Assembly: GCF_038502225.1 (NCBI RefSeq)
Contig: NC_091298.1
Location: 38,097,910-38,161,909, forward strand
Reading direction: 5' to 3'
DNA length: 64,000 bases
Source: Cherax quadricarinatus
Lineage: Eukaryota; Arthropoda; Malacostraca; Decapoda; Parastacidae
The number at the start of each line of letters is the position of its first letter. Within the stretch, counting starts at the first letter, position 1. Both the position numbers and the translations under genes were made by a program. This document shows, piece after piece, positions 8,817-19,336 of the stretch. The notes beneath the pieces are model-generated. The model made no database searches. It had not been told where the DNA came from and was given only the letters and a program-made list of their open reading frames with translations.

Positions 8817-10611
8817 TCACAGAGCTAGTATTGCCAGAATTGCTGTGGGGCTGGCTAGCTCAAATGCCTTCTCAAGGTCGAGGTAAACGACGATACTAGG
8901 TTTTTTGTTGCTATCAGCAATCTGGCTTAGTAGAGTGGTTATGCACTCTGCTGCTCCCACTCCTTTGTGAAGCCAAATATGTGATGATGAGAGGGTCCAA
9001 GTTTCCATAGGAGGCGGTTTAACACCATCCTCTCAGCAGTCTTGGCTAAGCAGCTGGTCAGCGATATGGGTCTCATACTGCCTGGGTCCTTGGGCTTTGG
9101 AATTGGTACGATTGTAGCTTTCTTCCAAGCTGCTGGGAGTGTCCTGGCCCTCCACGACTTGTTAATGACGTCTAGTATGGCCTCCCATCCACTCTGCCCA
9201 GCCCGTGCAATCATGGAGTACGTCACACCATCGATGCCCGGGGCAGTGTCACCTGTGTTCTTAATGGCACGTCGGAGTTCCAAGTCCGTGAGGTCTACAT
9301 CAGTCACATCTTCCGACTCACATGCAGCTTGTATCGTTAGCTGGCGCTGTGGCAGAAGATCCGTCTGTATATTCCGGATGTCCTGTGGGAGCTGAGTGGA
9401 GGCTCCCCTGGAAGTGAAAAGCTCCACTAGTTTCTCTGCTTCCTGGGATGGGTTCCGGTGTGCTGGTGGCCTCGGCTTGCTCTTGTCAGTTGCTATGTTG
9501 AGCTTGCCCCATATCTCAGATAAGGTGGTGTGATGCCCGAATGTTGAGCACCACTCCAGCCATTTCTCAGTTTTTACTCTGAGAGAGATTCTGCGGGCAT
9601 GCTGCACAATGGCTCTCAGAGTATTCCTGTTCTCTGCCGTAGGGTTACGCCTGTATAGCTTCCTAAAAGAGTTGATGCGGTGGTTCTGCTCCCGCACCTC
9701 GTCGTTGTAGAACCACCAGTCTCTTTTGTGAGTGCGTCCTGCAGACTTCTTTGGAATTGCGCACTCTGCTGCCTGAATGAGAACCGTGATTAGCTCCTGT
9801 TCAGCCGTATCACAGTCTTCAGATAGAGAGTATGTGGACCACCAGTTATGAAGATAATCCTGGAACACCTTCCAGTTGGCCCTCTTTACGTCCCATCTAG
9901 GAGGCAGCACAACTTTTGGAGGCCTGTTGATGTTGAAGGTGGTGATCACTGCAAAGTGGTCACTGACAAGGTGAGGATGAGTTTCCCATGTGGCTCCTGC
10001 TGCGAGTTGTCTTGACCCGAAGGTAAGGTCGAGGCAGCCACCCAACAGGTGTGTGGGGTCTCCATTGTTTAGCAACTTTACCTTTGGAATATCGTGTAGG
10101 AGCATTGCTATATGTCTGCCAGCAGCATTGGTTGCTGAGTGAGAGTGCAGAATAGGGTGATGTGCGTTGAAATCTCCACCCACAATAATACACTCAGTGC
10201 GTGCTAGTGCGAGGAGCTCTGCAATGTCGAGGGTGTGTCTTGGGTTCTTGTAGATGTTATAGATGGTAATGGGCGCCCCAGGTATGTGCACAAGGATGGC
10301 CTGTACCTCGACATCCTCCCCACAGTCCACAGGGTTGGTTATAACCTCGTAAGGTATTGTATTGGATACAAATACAGCTGTGCCTCTGCAGTGAATGCCC
10401 GGGTCCATGTGCCGAAAATATCCAGCAAAACCGGGTAGTCTTGGGCACATAGTCGGGACAGTCAGAGTTTCTTGTAGCAAGACGATGTCAACCCGATCCC
10501 GAATTACTGCCTCCAGCAAGAGGTGCTGTTTGCCCCTCAGGCCCTGAATGTTCCATTGTAGGACCTTGAGGGTGTGATTTGGTACCGAGGTTATTCCATC
10601 GCTGTTGTTTC
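8817..10611 (-). pseudogene. I-group LINE ORF2: endonuclease and N-terminal RT, RT palm deleted
   Basis: The ORF2 part of a long minus frame begins near 10600 with VLQWNIQGLRGKQ. Upstream of that, the same frame is only an out-of-phase shadow of ORF1. APE endonuclease motifs follow: LLQETL, TIYNIYKNP, GGDFNAHH and SDHFAV. The RT starts with IVPIPKP and MRPISLTSCLAKT. Near 8990 the frame shifts to one with VYLDLEKAFELASP. The sequence then jumps, near 8820, to the region before RNase H, so the Y/FADD-containing palm is absent. The copy cannot reverse transcribe. Confidence 0.8.
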
Positions 10612-12220
10612 CTAAGCTGGAGACTGAGTCCTGCCCGCTCTGAGAACCTGCAAATTCATGGCATCCACTGTCTCCTCTTCGGTCAGAAAGCACACTCTCA
10701 GGAGAGTACTGACCATCTGCCGGAATGCGCTCTGTTGTTCCGTGGAGTTGATTGTGTTGCAAATAAGATCCGTGAACACCTTGATGAGTGCTACGAGATC
10801 CTCCCTGGTGAGGGCCTGCTTTGGAGATGGGATCGAAACAGTGGATATTATCTGGGCTGCTGTGGTCTGTAGGGACTGCTGAGGGTTGGATTTCTTTATT
10901 GTATGCACCGTGGTCTGTTGCTGTATACCAGGTTGAGTAGCCGGGATCTGCTGGTGAGGTGCCAGTTGAGTCTGCAAAGCGCCTGTGCCGGGTAAGGAGT
11001 GCCTGCGTTGTCGTGCTATGGCCGGTGGGGGCTCGTTTAGTGCCGCCTGCTGATCGCATTGACCCGATGCACCCTGTTGACGCCTCCTGTTCCTCTTGTT
11101 TCTGTTTCTTCGTTGAGGTAGGGGTGCAGGAGGTTCTTGACCTTGACGCCTGGTTGAGGCTTCTAGGGTTGGGAATTCCTGGGCATTGACTTGGTTTAGC
11201 TGCTGAGAGATCTGCGGTATGGCAGGGTTCTCTGCACCCTTCGTTTGATGATCCGTCGTAGCCTGTTGCCGAGTTTTTGGCGTCTTCCAGACTTCTTGAA
11301 TTCTGGCGAGCCTCTCGGGGCATCGCGGATTCTAGGCATGGTGTTTCTGCCTGCAGTTCGGGCATTGTGGAGTGGGTGGCGATGCATTTTTCAGCTTGGT
11401 GATGCATTCCTCGGTAGGGTGGTGCTGGCTGCAGACACCGCAGATTACTCTATTCGGACAGTGCACCCAGGTGTCCATAACGCTGACACTTGAAACAGTG
11501 AGCTGGTTCTGCTGTGAAGGTCCTGACATTGTACCTGCCCCAAGAACCGAGGTCCAGCTGGGATGGCAGTGGTCCTACATGCTGAATGAGAACCTGTCGG
11601 GTTGGTGCGTTGCCTGCCGTCTTTGCCTTGAGACGTTGAGCTGACACCACACTGGGGTGAGCTGCTACTGCCTCGATGGGCATCATCAGCGGGTATCGCA
11701 TCACTACACCCTTGGTGATCTTCTGCCGAGAGTCCAGTTCCTCCAGGGTGAATGAGCGATCTGTCTCCATGACTCTCTTCAAGGTGGTATACATTTCCTT
11801 GTTGAGAGGAGTCAATATTGGTTCTCCCCTCAAGTTGAACCATATCTTGAACTTCAGGTTGTGTCGTGATTCCAGGTATGAAACAACCCCACAGTGGGTT
11901 CTGTGGTCCCCATAAGATTTCACCTTGAATTTGCCAGGTCGGTTGAGCTGGTTTGCCTGCTCCTTGGACGGACGGTGCTTCTTCTTCTTGTCCACAGTGT
12001 TCCATCCCTCTTGGTTTTCGGGGGGTGCGGTGTTTATTTCCGCACCTGTTTCTATTGTCGCTGGCTCCATGGTTGGGACTGTCAGATCTGCTACAATGTG
12101 AGCAGGATCTTCCTCTTCCTCTCGCAACTTCTTCGCTAGAATTTCGCCCCACATTTCCAAATCTGAGTCCTCCGTCGTGTTCATGGAGCATCGTGGCCTC
12201 TTCTTTTCGGCAGAAGCCAT
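10612..12220 (-). pseudogene. I-group LINE ORF1 (gag-like, CCHC zinc knuckles), frameshifted
   Basis: The likely start is the Met of MASAEKKRPR at 12220, because the Met upstream at 12271 lies outside the conserved element. The N-terminal part is acidic and charged, then comes a domain with KSYGDHRTHCGVVSYLES. The first knuckle begins CFKCQRYGHLG near 11460, where the frame breaks. A second frame (11529-11332) carries CGVCSQHHPTEEC and CPNCRQKHH. The C-terminal Gln-rich part is in a frame ending at 10612 (LTREDLVALIKVFTDLI). ORF1 proteins of this kind bind the element RNA. At least one frameshift makes this copy defective. Confidence 0.75.
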
Positions 12221-12253
12221 GTGCCTATCTTGTGATAAGGTAGTGAACTCCGT

Positions 12254-12370
12254 GAACTGAGAGTGTGTCAATGGACTGATGAAGCAACTGTGTGGCGAAA
12301 CGTTCCCTGAATAAAGATTCCCATATGCTACATAAGTGTCTCAATCTTCAACTTGTCGGTTTTTCAAACC
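12254..12370 (+). mobile_element. Fold-back family, isolated 3' arm (copy F1)
   Basis: Contains GGACTGATGAAGCAACTG, then GTGTGGCGAAACG, an AATAAAG motif, GCATTAAGTGTCT-like sequence (here CATAAGTGTCTC) and CAACTTGTCGG. It matches the arms of the inverted repeats at 39.1-39.5 and 45.7-46.2 kb. One hairpin base is mismatched (GCAAC against GTGGC). No opposite arm adjoins it. Confidence 0.75.
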
Positions 12371-12439
12371 ATTCATCACAACTGACAGACACTGCAGCAT
12401 CATAGCATCAAAGAATTCTTCAACACTTGTTCAACCTTT

Positions 12440-12730
12440 GGACGATGACCTACTTCGACTAGTGGATGGTACCAGTATGACCCCACCTCCGCCTGCTTCA
12501 CCTCACCTCACTACAGTATATCAGCCACGTCGACGGCCCTATGCTGTACATTCTACAAGATTGATGGACTGAACACATCGACTCCAGGCTGAGGGACTGA
12601 CTACCTCATACTCCTCCTCTCCTTACGCCTTCCTCTTTGTATTGGACTGATGAAGCCACTGTGTGGCGAAACGTTTCCTGAATAAAGATTCCCATATGCT
12701 GCATAAGTGTCTCAATCTTCAACTTTACAA
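12440..12730 (+). mobile_element. Fold-back family, isolated arm (copy F2)
   Basis: Nearly 290 bp matching the right arm of the fold-back at 45658-46239: from the AACCTTTGGACGATGACC end through GATTGATGGACTGAACAC to CTGATGAAGCCACTG and AATAAAGATTCCCATATG. It lacks the partner arm. Together with F1 it makes a direct repeat of the terminal ~80 bp. The block is identical in order in every copy in the window. Confidence 0.8.
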
Positions 12731-12849
12731 CGTATGCATGATACTCTCAAAGCTACCAAAATCCAAGATAAGCTGTATAATACTTGAGGCAGGTGACACT
12801 GCAGCATCCCTTACTACTACGCCTGCGAACTTCATAGACAAAATATATT

Positions 12850-13560
12850 TTTTTTAACCAATGGGCTGTTTCCCACCGAGGCAAGGTGACACATCAATGT
12901 CTTGCCAGAGGTGTGTCTACACTATAGCTAAAATCTGCAACATATCTCCACCCCTCCGTCAGAGAGCAGGCACTGTACTTCCCATCTCCAGGACTCAAGT
13001 TCGGCTAACAGGTTTCCTGAATCCCTTTGTAAACATTACTTTTCTCACACTCCAACAGCATGTCAACTCATAAAAACCATTTGCCTCTACTCGCTCCTAT
13101 CTAACACGCTCTCACGCTTGCTGGCATTCTAAGTTCCTTGCACACAAAACTTCCTTTACTCCCTCCCTCCAACCTTTCCAAGGACGGCCCTCCTTCAACT
13201 AAAGACATAAATGCTCTCCAAGACATTCTATCTCGTTCCACCCTCTCTAAATGTCCGAACCACCTCAACAACCCTTGTTTAGTAACCCAGCACCAGGCTC
13301 TACCTGCTGCAAACATTCACCCCCCAAGCTTCACACCCATATAAGAGCGTACGTACCATTACACTCTCGTACATTCCTCTCTTTGTCTCCATGGATAACA
13401 GTCTTTGTCTCCATGGATAACAGTCTTTTGTCTCCATGGATAACAGTCTTTGTCTCCATGGATAACAGTTTTTGTCTCCATGGATAACAGTCTTTGTCCC
13501 CATAGACTCCTCTTCGTCAATTATATGGTTCACCTTGTCTTTCACAGATTCATCTGGTTT
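12850..13560 (-). mobile_element. RTE LINE 3'-end fragment with internal minisatellite
   Basis: Minus-strand copy of the 3' UTR and C-terminal coding end of the same RTE family as 1730-5321. The markers CTTCCCATCTCCAGGACT and RWFGHLERVERD are present. The 5' part of the fragment contains a 22-bp tandem array (13379-13489). The rest of the RT is missing, and frames are broken. Confidence 0.8.
13379..13489. repeat. 22-bp minisatellite, 5 units (TCTTTGTCTCCATGGATAAC core)
   Basis: Five units of 22-23 bp in tandem, followed by a decayed sixth. They arose inside RTE coding sequence where the intact element has a single related stretch (CTTTGTCTCCACAGACTCC). Because 22 is not a multiple of three, successive units are read in successive frames, and all three stay open on the minus strand. 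Confidence 0.9.
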
Positions 13561-13847
13561 ATGCTCTATACTTCCTTTCTCCAATCTGATACCCAGTGTA
13601 GAAAAAATAGACACAATACCGTGACTGAAACAATACACAAATAATCCTCACACTGGAAAGAGATATATATGGCTACTTGCCTACTTCTTCTCCTTTCCTA
13701 TTTTTCTTTGTCTGCTTTTCTTCTCTCTGTTCTGTCCTTCAGTTTTCCTTCCCTGTGTTTTTGGTCCCACACTTGTGGCTATTACCTCTATTGCAATGCT
13801 CATTTCTCTTGTCCTTAGACTTACTCCACTTCTACTTTTACAATTAC
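13561..13847. other. No recognised feature; pyrimidine-rich
   Basis: T- and C-rich stretch leading into the TAC microsatellite. No supported gene. Confidence 0.4.
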
Positions 13848-13858
13848 TACTACTCCAT

Positions 13859-13907
<49 letters not shown>

Positions 13908-13970
13908 GCTACTACTACTACTCCATTACTACTACTAATACTACTACTACTGCCACTACTACTATTTCTA
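13848..13970. repeat. (TAC)n microsatellite
   Basis: Over 100 bp of TAC/ACT repeats with a few interruptions (CCATTACT, GCCACT). Confidence 0.95.
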
Positions 13971-14041
13971 GTATTATTGCTTTGCTTAATTCTCCTTATT
14001 GTCTACCACTGCTCCCTCTACTTATTCTAATACTGCTACTA

Positions 14042-14190
14042 CGGTGTCCCGTGGCCTGGTGGCTAAAGCTCTCACTTCACACGGTTAGGTGTCCGGGTTC
14101 GATACCCGGTAAGGGTAGAAACAATGGGAGTGTTTCCTTACACCAGCTGTTGTAATAAAGTGAACCCTACCCTCTGATTAAATTGGTCAC
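14042..14190 (+). mobile_element. tRNA-derived SINE
   Basis: A tRNA-like head (about 14043-14112) has an A box GTGGCCTGGTGGCTAAAG and a B box GGTTCGATACC with flanking CCGGG/CCCGG stem. These are the internal RNA polymerase III promoter. The tRNA-unrelated body follows (AAACAATGGGAGTGTTTCC and CACCAGCTGTTGT). The putative anticodon loop reads TTCACAC, compatible with a Val-type ancestor, but weakly. No CCA or good acceptor pairing, so it is not a working tRNA gene. Confidence 0.75.
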
Positions 14191-14770
14191 ATGTGTTGTA
14201 TAAATTTTTACTGATGAGCTTCAGAAATTATCATTATTATTATTGATAATATTGTGATTATTACTATTTATGTAAATGATACTGTAAAACATTTCCACCC
14301 TTTTCCTCTCTGCGACGGTAAACATGTTCTTGATACATGAACAAGTCATCTGTAAATGATTTGTAAATATCATTATTACTGGATAAAAACGGTAAATGGA
14401 CTTCAGAAAATGTATTGAAATATGAAGATCCGCGCATGTTGACGTTCTGTTATTGTGGGTTCCAATATGTTTTCACTAGAAATTCTGTTTGGTGGTAATA
14501 TAGTGTATAAAGCTCTTTATTTGTATATATCTGATTTCTCTAATATTATTATTCATTGTAATAATTGTTGTGAGTAGAAATAAGGTTTATAGAGGCGAGT
14601 TGAACTCATTATGTAGGAGCTTTGTGAAGAGCTTCCATACACGGGTTGGAGTTCTGTTCAAACTGAGGAGGGAAACATGAGAAGTATTTTGTAAACCAGC
14701 CTCCACTCCCGTCTCTTTTGTCGGCTTAAGCTGCGTTTTTCGATTAGTCTTGTACATCAGTCTGCTGCTA
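14191..14770. other. No recognised feature; AT-rich
   Basis: AT-rich sequence without convincing coding potential or repeat ends. Confidence 0.4.
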
Positions 14771-14775
14771 ATAAG

Positions 14776-15356
14776 TGTCGGAAGGAGAGGTGCAGAGTAG
14801 TAGTAGTAGTGAGAATGTAACCACTGAAAGGTCATGTCCTTCTCAGATCCAACACTTCTCACTTGAAAAGCTTGTCCAAGGTGTTTTCTGTACCAAGATG
14901 CCATGTGTTGCAGTGTCTGACAAGATGAACATCAAAATGGTATACAATACCGACAGGTTGTTAGGTAAGACACATATGCAACAGTTAGACAACTTGATCT
15001 TCAGATAGTTCCTGACTATGGAACTGAACTTCTCCAGGCCGAGGGACTGACAACCTCAAATTCTACGACTACAAGGGTGATGGACAGATTACATCGTCTT
15101 CACATCTCTACTGTTCCTGCCTATTTTCTGTATTCGACTGAAGAAGCCTACTGTGTAGGCGAAACGTTTCGGAATAAAGTTGTCTAACTGTTGCATATGT
15201 GTCTTACCTAACAACCTGTCGGTATTGTATACCATTTTGATGTTCATCTTGTCAGACACTGCAACACATGGCATCTTGGTACAGAAAACACCTTGGACAA
15301 GCTTTTCAAGTGAGAAGGGTTGGATCTGAGAGGGACATGACCTCTCAGTTGCCTCT

Positions 15357-15389
<33 letters not shown>

Positions 15390-15411
15390 CCTGCACCTCT
15401 CCTTCCGACAG
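14776..15411. mobile_element. Fold-back element F3 with ~220-bp arms
   Basis: Left arm 14776-14995 and right arm 15177-15411 are inverted repeats with few mismatches. Because of this the same peptide, MPCVAVSDKMNIKMVYNTDR and onward, appears on both strands. The ~180-bp loop holds GACTGAAGAAGCCTACTG, TGTAGGCGAAACG and AATAAAG, the same core as the other fold-backs, at 15136-15175. A CTA/ACT microsatellite (15357-15391) lies near the right end, with a shorter matching one on the left. There is no transposase. Confidence 0.85.
15357..15391. repeat. (ACT)n microsatellite
   Basis: About 11 ACT units inside the right arm of F3. The left arm has only about four complementary AGT units, so the arms differ in repeat length. 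Confidence 0.9.
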
Positions 15412-17310
15412 TATTTAAGTCTCCGCACTGTCGCTTGCTAATAAGTGAGTTCATAACCTGTGTGTATAAGCAGAGTTGCCCAGATATTAACAGAGGCAGA
15501 TTTATGGGAGATAACTACTGATAGAACAAGCCTCCAGCCAGCATATCTTGTGTTACTATAGGTAAGGGCTATTAACAGTGTATGCCTTATAACTTGGCCT
15601 TATTATTATAGCAGAAAGGATACCTGTATATTGTATAATTAGAGTCAATTGTAAGAGTAATGATAATTTAAGGTATAAATGCTTGTTTATATAACACATG
15701 TAACTACCCTATGCCAGTTTTTATCTTTTCTTTATTCTACCAAATTTTAACCTAACTCTTTTTAAATCTGTTTTCCTTTTAAGAGTTTGCTAGATTTCTG
15801 CTGTTAGTTATCAGAGATGTGGGACAAGATTATTTTCTAGTAAAGCTTTTCTTAACCTGTGATCTAACCTAATATTCTTTATTTCTATCCTATAGCTTTT
15901 CTAACCTATCTTATATGCTAATACTCTTTTATTAAATATCTACTTCTTTCGCTTTCGTTTATTTTCTGTAATCTACCTGTTACCTGTAACTTAGTTTATC
16001 TGTGTTTTTGCTATCCTACTAAACTTTTTATTCGTACAAGCCTGTGTTTCATGTTTTATTTTGTGCATTTGTCCAATTTTCACATATATGTTCATTGCTT
16101 TATGTCTTTTAAGTGCGTTAAGTTATATTTGGTGTTTACTGTAATTCAGCTATTGTTTTTTTTTATTATATAATCTTTGAGTTTTATAAGTGAAATATTT
16201 CTGATGTGCCATTGTATTGTCTTGATGAATGTGAAGTAGTGTCTTGTTAATTATGTTCCTCTCTTGTTTTTTGTAATATCTTTAATTGTTTTTTTGTAGA
16301 AGTTCTTGCTTGTGTGTTTTGTGACTAAATCAGAAAAATATTCTTGTAGGCTATAGTAGCAATCAGGCACCTCCCCCCCCCCTGCCCCCCAAAGAGATGC
16401 CTAAGAATTAGTTGTATGTTTACGGGTGGGAAAAATCAGGCATGCCTGAAGAAATGCCTAAGAGCAGAATCAACCTGAGATACTGAAGAAAGGATATAGC
16501 TACTAGAGACCTTGAAAACCCTAGCCCTGGAGGATCAGACCAGGCTTGTAATCTGGGATTTGGAAGATCTCAGTAGCAGCCCGACGAAGGAATGTATCAA
16601 GGCACTAAATCCAGGGAGGTAGCCTCGGGCAGTATGTTAAAGGAGGAGAGTTCCTTGGGAACTGTGTGAGGTGGTATTTCTAGTATGAGTAAGCATGTTC
16701 TGCTATAATATTGGGGACGATCCTAAGATATTATATATATTTACTATAGGGAATTTTTTTTTAGTGCCAAAAAATTTCAAATTCCTCTGTAATGTGTTTA
16801 TTAAATTGTAAGTGATTCTAGCTGGGTATATTTTACTTCCTCCTTTGAGCTATGTGTATGAGGTCCATTTTTCAGAGGTTAAATTGAACAACATTTTGAT
16901 ATCTCTTTTTTTCTTTTTTGGAGAGTCATGCCACTGATAAGGTGCCTACTGCTCAATTTTCAGGTCAAGCTACCCTAAGAGCCAGTACATATCAGGACCA
17001 CTATCTTGTTAGAACTATCCTGTATTATTTCTCACTGGATTTTCTCCTGTTGTAACCCAAAATCCGTGTCTCCTCCCTTTTTCTCCTTTTATCTCTTCCA
17101 CTATTAAAAGAGTAGGTGGTGGCAGATATTTCTGAGAGAATATAGTGCTACCTTTTGTTTTCTCCAAATCTAGAAATTCCCCCTTTTTTATTTGTTTTCC
17201 CTATTTTCATACCTTTGTCCACTCCGACTCTCTACCTGAGGGAAATGACAATATGGCATCGTCTGGTGCTCTGTCTACTCTAGGGTGGGACGGGTGAGAG
17301 CTGCATTTCA
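15412..17310. other. AT-rich stretch; may include the 5' LTR of the Gypsy element
   Basis: No credible gene. The end of this stretch (GCTGCATTTCA, then a PBS-like TGGTGGCAGCGGTGGG at 17312) looks like the junction of a 5' LTR with internal Gypsy sequence. I could not find a matching 3' LTR by eye, so the LTR start is undefined. A poly-C tract lies near 16370-16390. Confidence 0.4.
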
Positions 17311-17311
17311 C

Positions 17312-17329
17312 TGGTGGCAGCGGTGGGCT
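17312..17329 (+). other. Putative primer binding site of the Gypsy element
   Basis: TGGTGGCAGCGGTGGGCT begins with TGG, as expected for pairing to a tRNA CCA end, one base after a TTTCA sequence that would end the 5' LTR. The tRNA was not identified. Confidence 0.5.
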
Positions 17330-17472
17330 TGTTTTTCTTGCTTGACTCTTTCAGGAAAGCTTGGAATAGGAGTAACATACATACTATGGACAGATACATG
17401 TCTCAAGGGGAGAAAGTACAAATTAGGAGATTGTAGGGATTCCAGGAAAGGGGGAACCATCCCCATGTACGA

Positions 17473-18133
17473 ATGTTGGCAGATGGATATCCACTGCTGC
17501 TCAGAGGTTTAACCGAGAATAATTGCAAAGTTACAGACTCAAGTCCTTTTAACCCCACCTATGTCCCTAGGTGGGCGAGGATTACTACTTTACATATTAA
17601 GGATATAACAATATTAGAACTGAATGATTTGAGTGGATTGGAGGGAAGTATGTGTAAGAGAACATTCCTTAATCAGATACAAGCGATTTTCAACGATCCT
17701 AAGGAGAGAGTACTTATTGTTGTCTCTAGGATGGGTAAGGATTTGAGGTTATTCATATATTCTCGGCTAGAAGACAACCTAGAGATGAGGTCACTAGAAG
17801 TTATAGAGGCCATAATAAACCAAGAGTTTCAGGATCCGGAGAGTTTGGCCGAAGCTATTAAGAGACCTTATTAAATATGACCTAGAGGATGACCCTAGAT
17901 GGTTTGAACAGGAATTTAAAATTAAATATCAAGTTGTCGTTTGCTCTTTCCCTAAGGAAGGGGGAAAGGCAAACCCTGTTACTGTACTGAAACATGTTAT
18001 GATAAAGAACCTTAGCTTGGAAGAAAAGGAAAGGTTAAGTATCTTTACCATTGAAGGTTCTGGTGAGGATCTGTTAATTTCTGAGATGGAGAGGATAAGG
18101 GTCAACCGGCTATTAGCGATCTATAAGACATAG
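17473..18133 (+). pseudogene. Gypsy gag, frameshifted
   Basis: The first frame (17473-17874) has CKRTFLNQIQAIFNDPKERV, typical of a capsid-like helical region, and breaks near 17865. The reading continues in another frame (DLIKYDLEDDPRWFEQEF and onward, with VTVLKHVMIKNLSLEEKERL) up to a stop near 18133. Gag forms the particle that packages element RNA. The position before the knuckles and protease supports this call more than sequence similarity does. Confidence 0.6.
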
Positions 18134-18186
18134 GCTAGAGAAGGAAAGAAGTCCGCAAGCATGGAGCCAAAGTCACCCAATAGCAG

Positions 18187-18310
18187 CTACGCATGTAGAT
18201 ATTGTAAAAATGGTGCAGTACATATGATATAAAATTGCCCTATTCCTGGTAGCTGCTTTGACTGCCTGCAGCTAGGTCATAGGCAAGGAAATTGGAGCTA
18301 CCCAGGGCTA
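18187..18310 (+). pseudogene. Gypsy nucleocapsid with two degenerate zinc knuckles
   Basis: Translation gives CRYCKNGAVH, a stop, then NC, and then CFDCLQLGHRQGNW. These are C-x2-C-x(4-5)-H-x4-C knuckles. In the first a codon has become a stop; in the second the last Cys is Trp. Such knuckles bind the genomic RNA. Confidence 0.7.
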
Positions 18311-19276
18311 ACCAACACTGTTCAGTCCCAATACCACGGACCACCTGGGTATCCATCCAGTTATGTACCTCAGCTTAATGCTTCTACACCATTCATTACC
18401 CCACTCTTTAAACCCTCCCCCCTTCCCACCATTTAGCAGAGAACCACAAGCAATGACTAAGTAACAGTGGTATATCTGGGAGGTTCAGAATGCCATCCAA
18501 GGCGATTATGCCTAGTCACATCTCAGGTGAAGCAGTAAAGGAAGAAGCTAGGTTATCTGCAAAGAATAGCCCAGGAAAGGAGAGGGTAGCAATATGAGTA
18601 AATAGAATAAAGGAAACTCCCATTATCTCCATAAGGATAACTGATGCTAATGCAACTGCTATGGTAGATACAGGAAGTACCATTACACAAATTTCACGGA
18701 GAACTCTGCAGGCTGTAGGTGTGAAACAAGAACAGATCAAACGATGTGCTAAGATATTGCAATCTTACTCAGGCCACCATCTTGACGTGAAGGGTTCAGT
18801 ATTTTTGAGGGTGCACATTTGTCCACAGATAAAGTTTCATCATCTGTTTATTATTGTGTCAGATAAATATATGGATGTACAGTGCTAGTCATGGCTTTAT
18901 GCCGCCCCTCCCCCCCACGTACCAAAACACAAATACATACCATGAAAGATTATAATATTATATTTGCAAACATACTGAGATTTTAATACTTGGAGCTGCA
19001 TCCTTTATGCTTAAAATTAATCATGTCCCTCAGCCGTGTAGGAAGACTTCATGTAGAGCAGCCTCCAGCCGCGAGATGAAGATGACATCCTTGCCCAGTA
19101 AACTTTGTTTCACTATTGACCAGAAGTTCTCAGTAGGGTTTACGTCTGGGGAATTGCCTGGCCAGTCATTAAAGAACTTCACTTCACAATCCTTAAGCCA
19201 CAGAACTATAGATTTGGCAGTATAACACGGTGCACCGTCCTGCATAAAAACCGTAGTCCAACATGTGTCAAACACC

Positions 19277-19318
19277 TCAGGTATATAGTCACACTATTGT
19301 GTGACAATATACCTGAGA
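19277..19318. repeat. Short perfect-like hairpin
   Basis: CTCAGGTATATAGTCACAC and its inverted partner GTGTGACAATATACCTGAG flank a 4-bp loop. It lies within transposase sequence beside the MITE insertion. It may reflect sequence rearranged during the insertion. Confidence 0.6.
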
Positions 19319-19336
19319 TAATTACAGTGGTAATTA

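Larger units (their letters stand above)
7628..12233 (-). mobile_element. I-group LINE with gag-like ORF1, endonuclease, deleted RT and RNase H
   Basis: Minus-strand non-LTR element. Element order is ORF1 (12220-10612), ORF2 endonuclease and RT fingers (about 10600-8820), a deletion removing the RT palm, RNase H (8740-8216), a C-terminal zinc knuckle (8216-7812) and a 3' UTR ending in a short ATAC repeat near 7628-7640. A gag-like ORF1 with CCHC knuckles plus a C-terminal RNase H is characteristic of the I group (R1/I/Jockey assemblage). The exact clade needs a phylogeny. GC is higher than in the surroundings. Confidence 0.8.

Noticed and set aside
10972..11407. N-terminal ~280 residues of the long minus frame before the I-group endonuclease
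   Set aside because: Out-of-phase reading of ORF1. The real ORF2 begins near 10600.
14043..14112. Functional tRNA gene
   Set aside because: A and B boxes are present, but acceptor pairing is poor and SINE body follows. The same reasoning rejects heads at 38640-38720, 44265-44340, 49780-49873 and 26350-26440.
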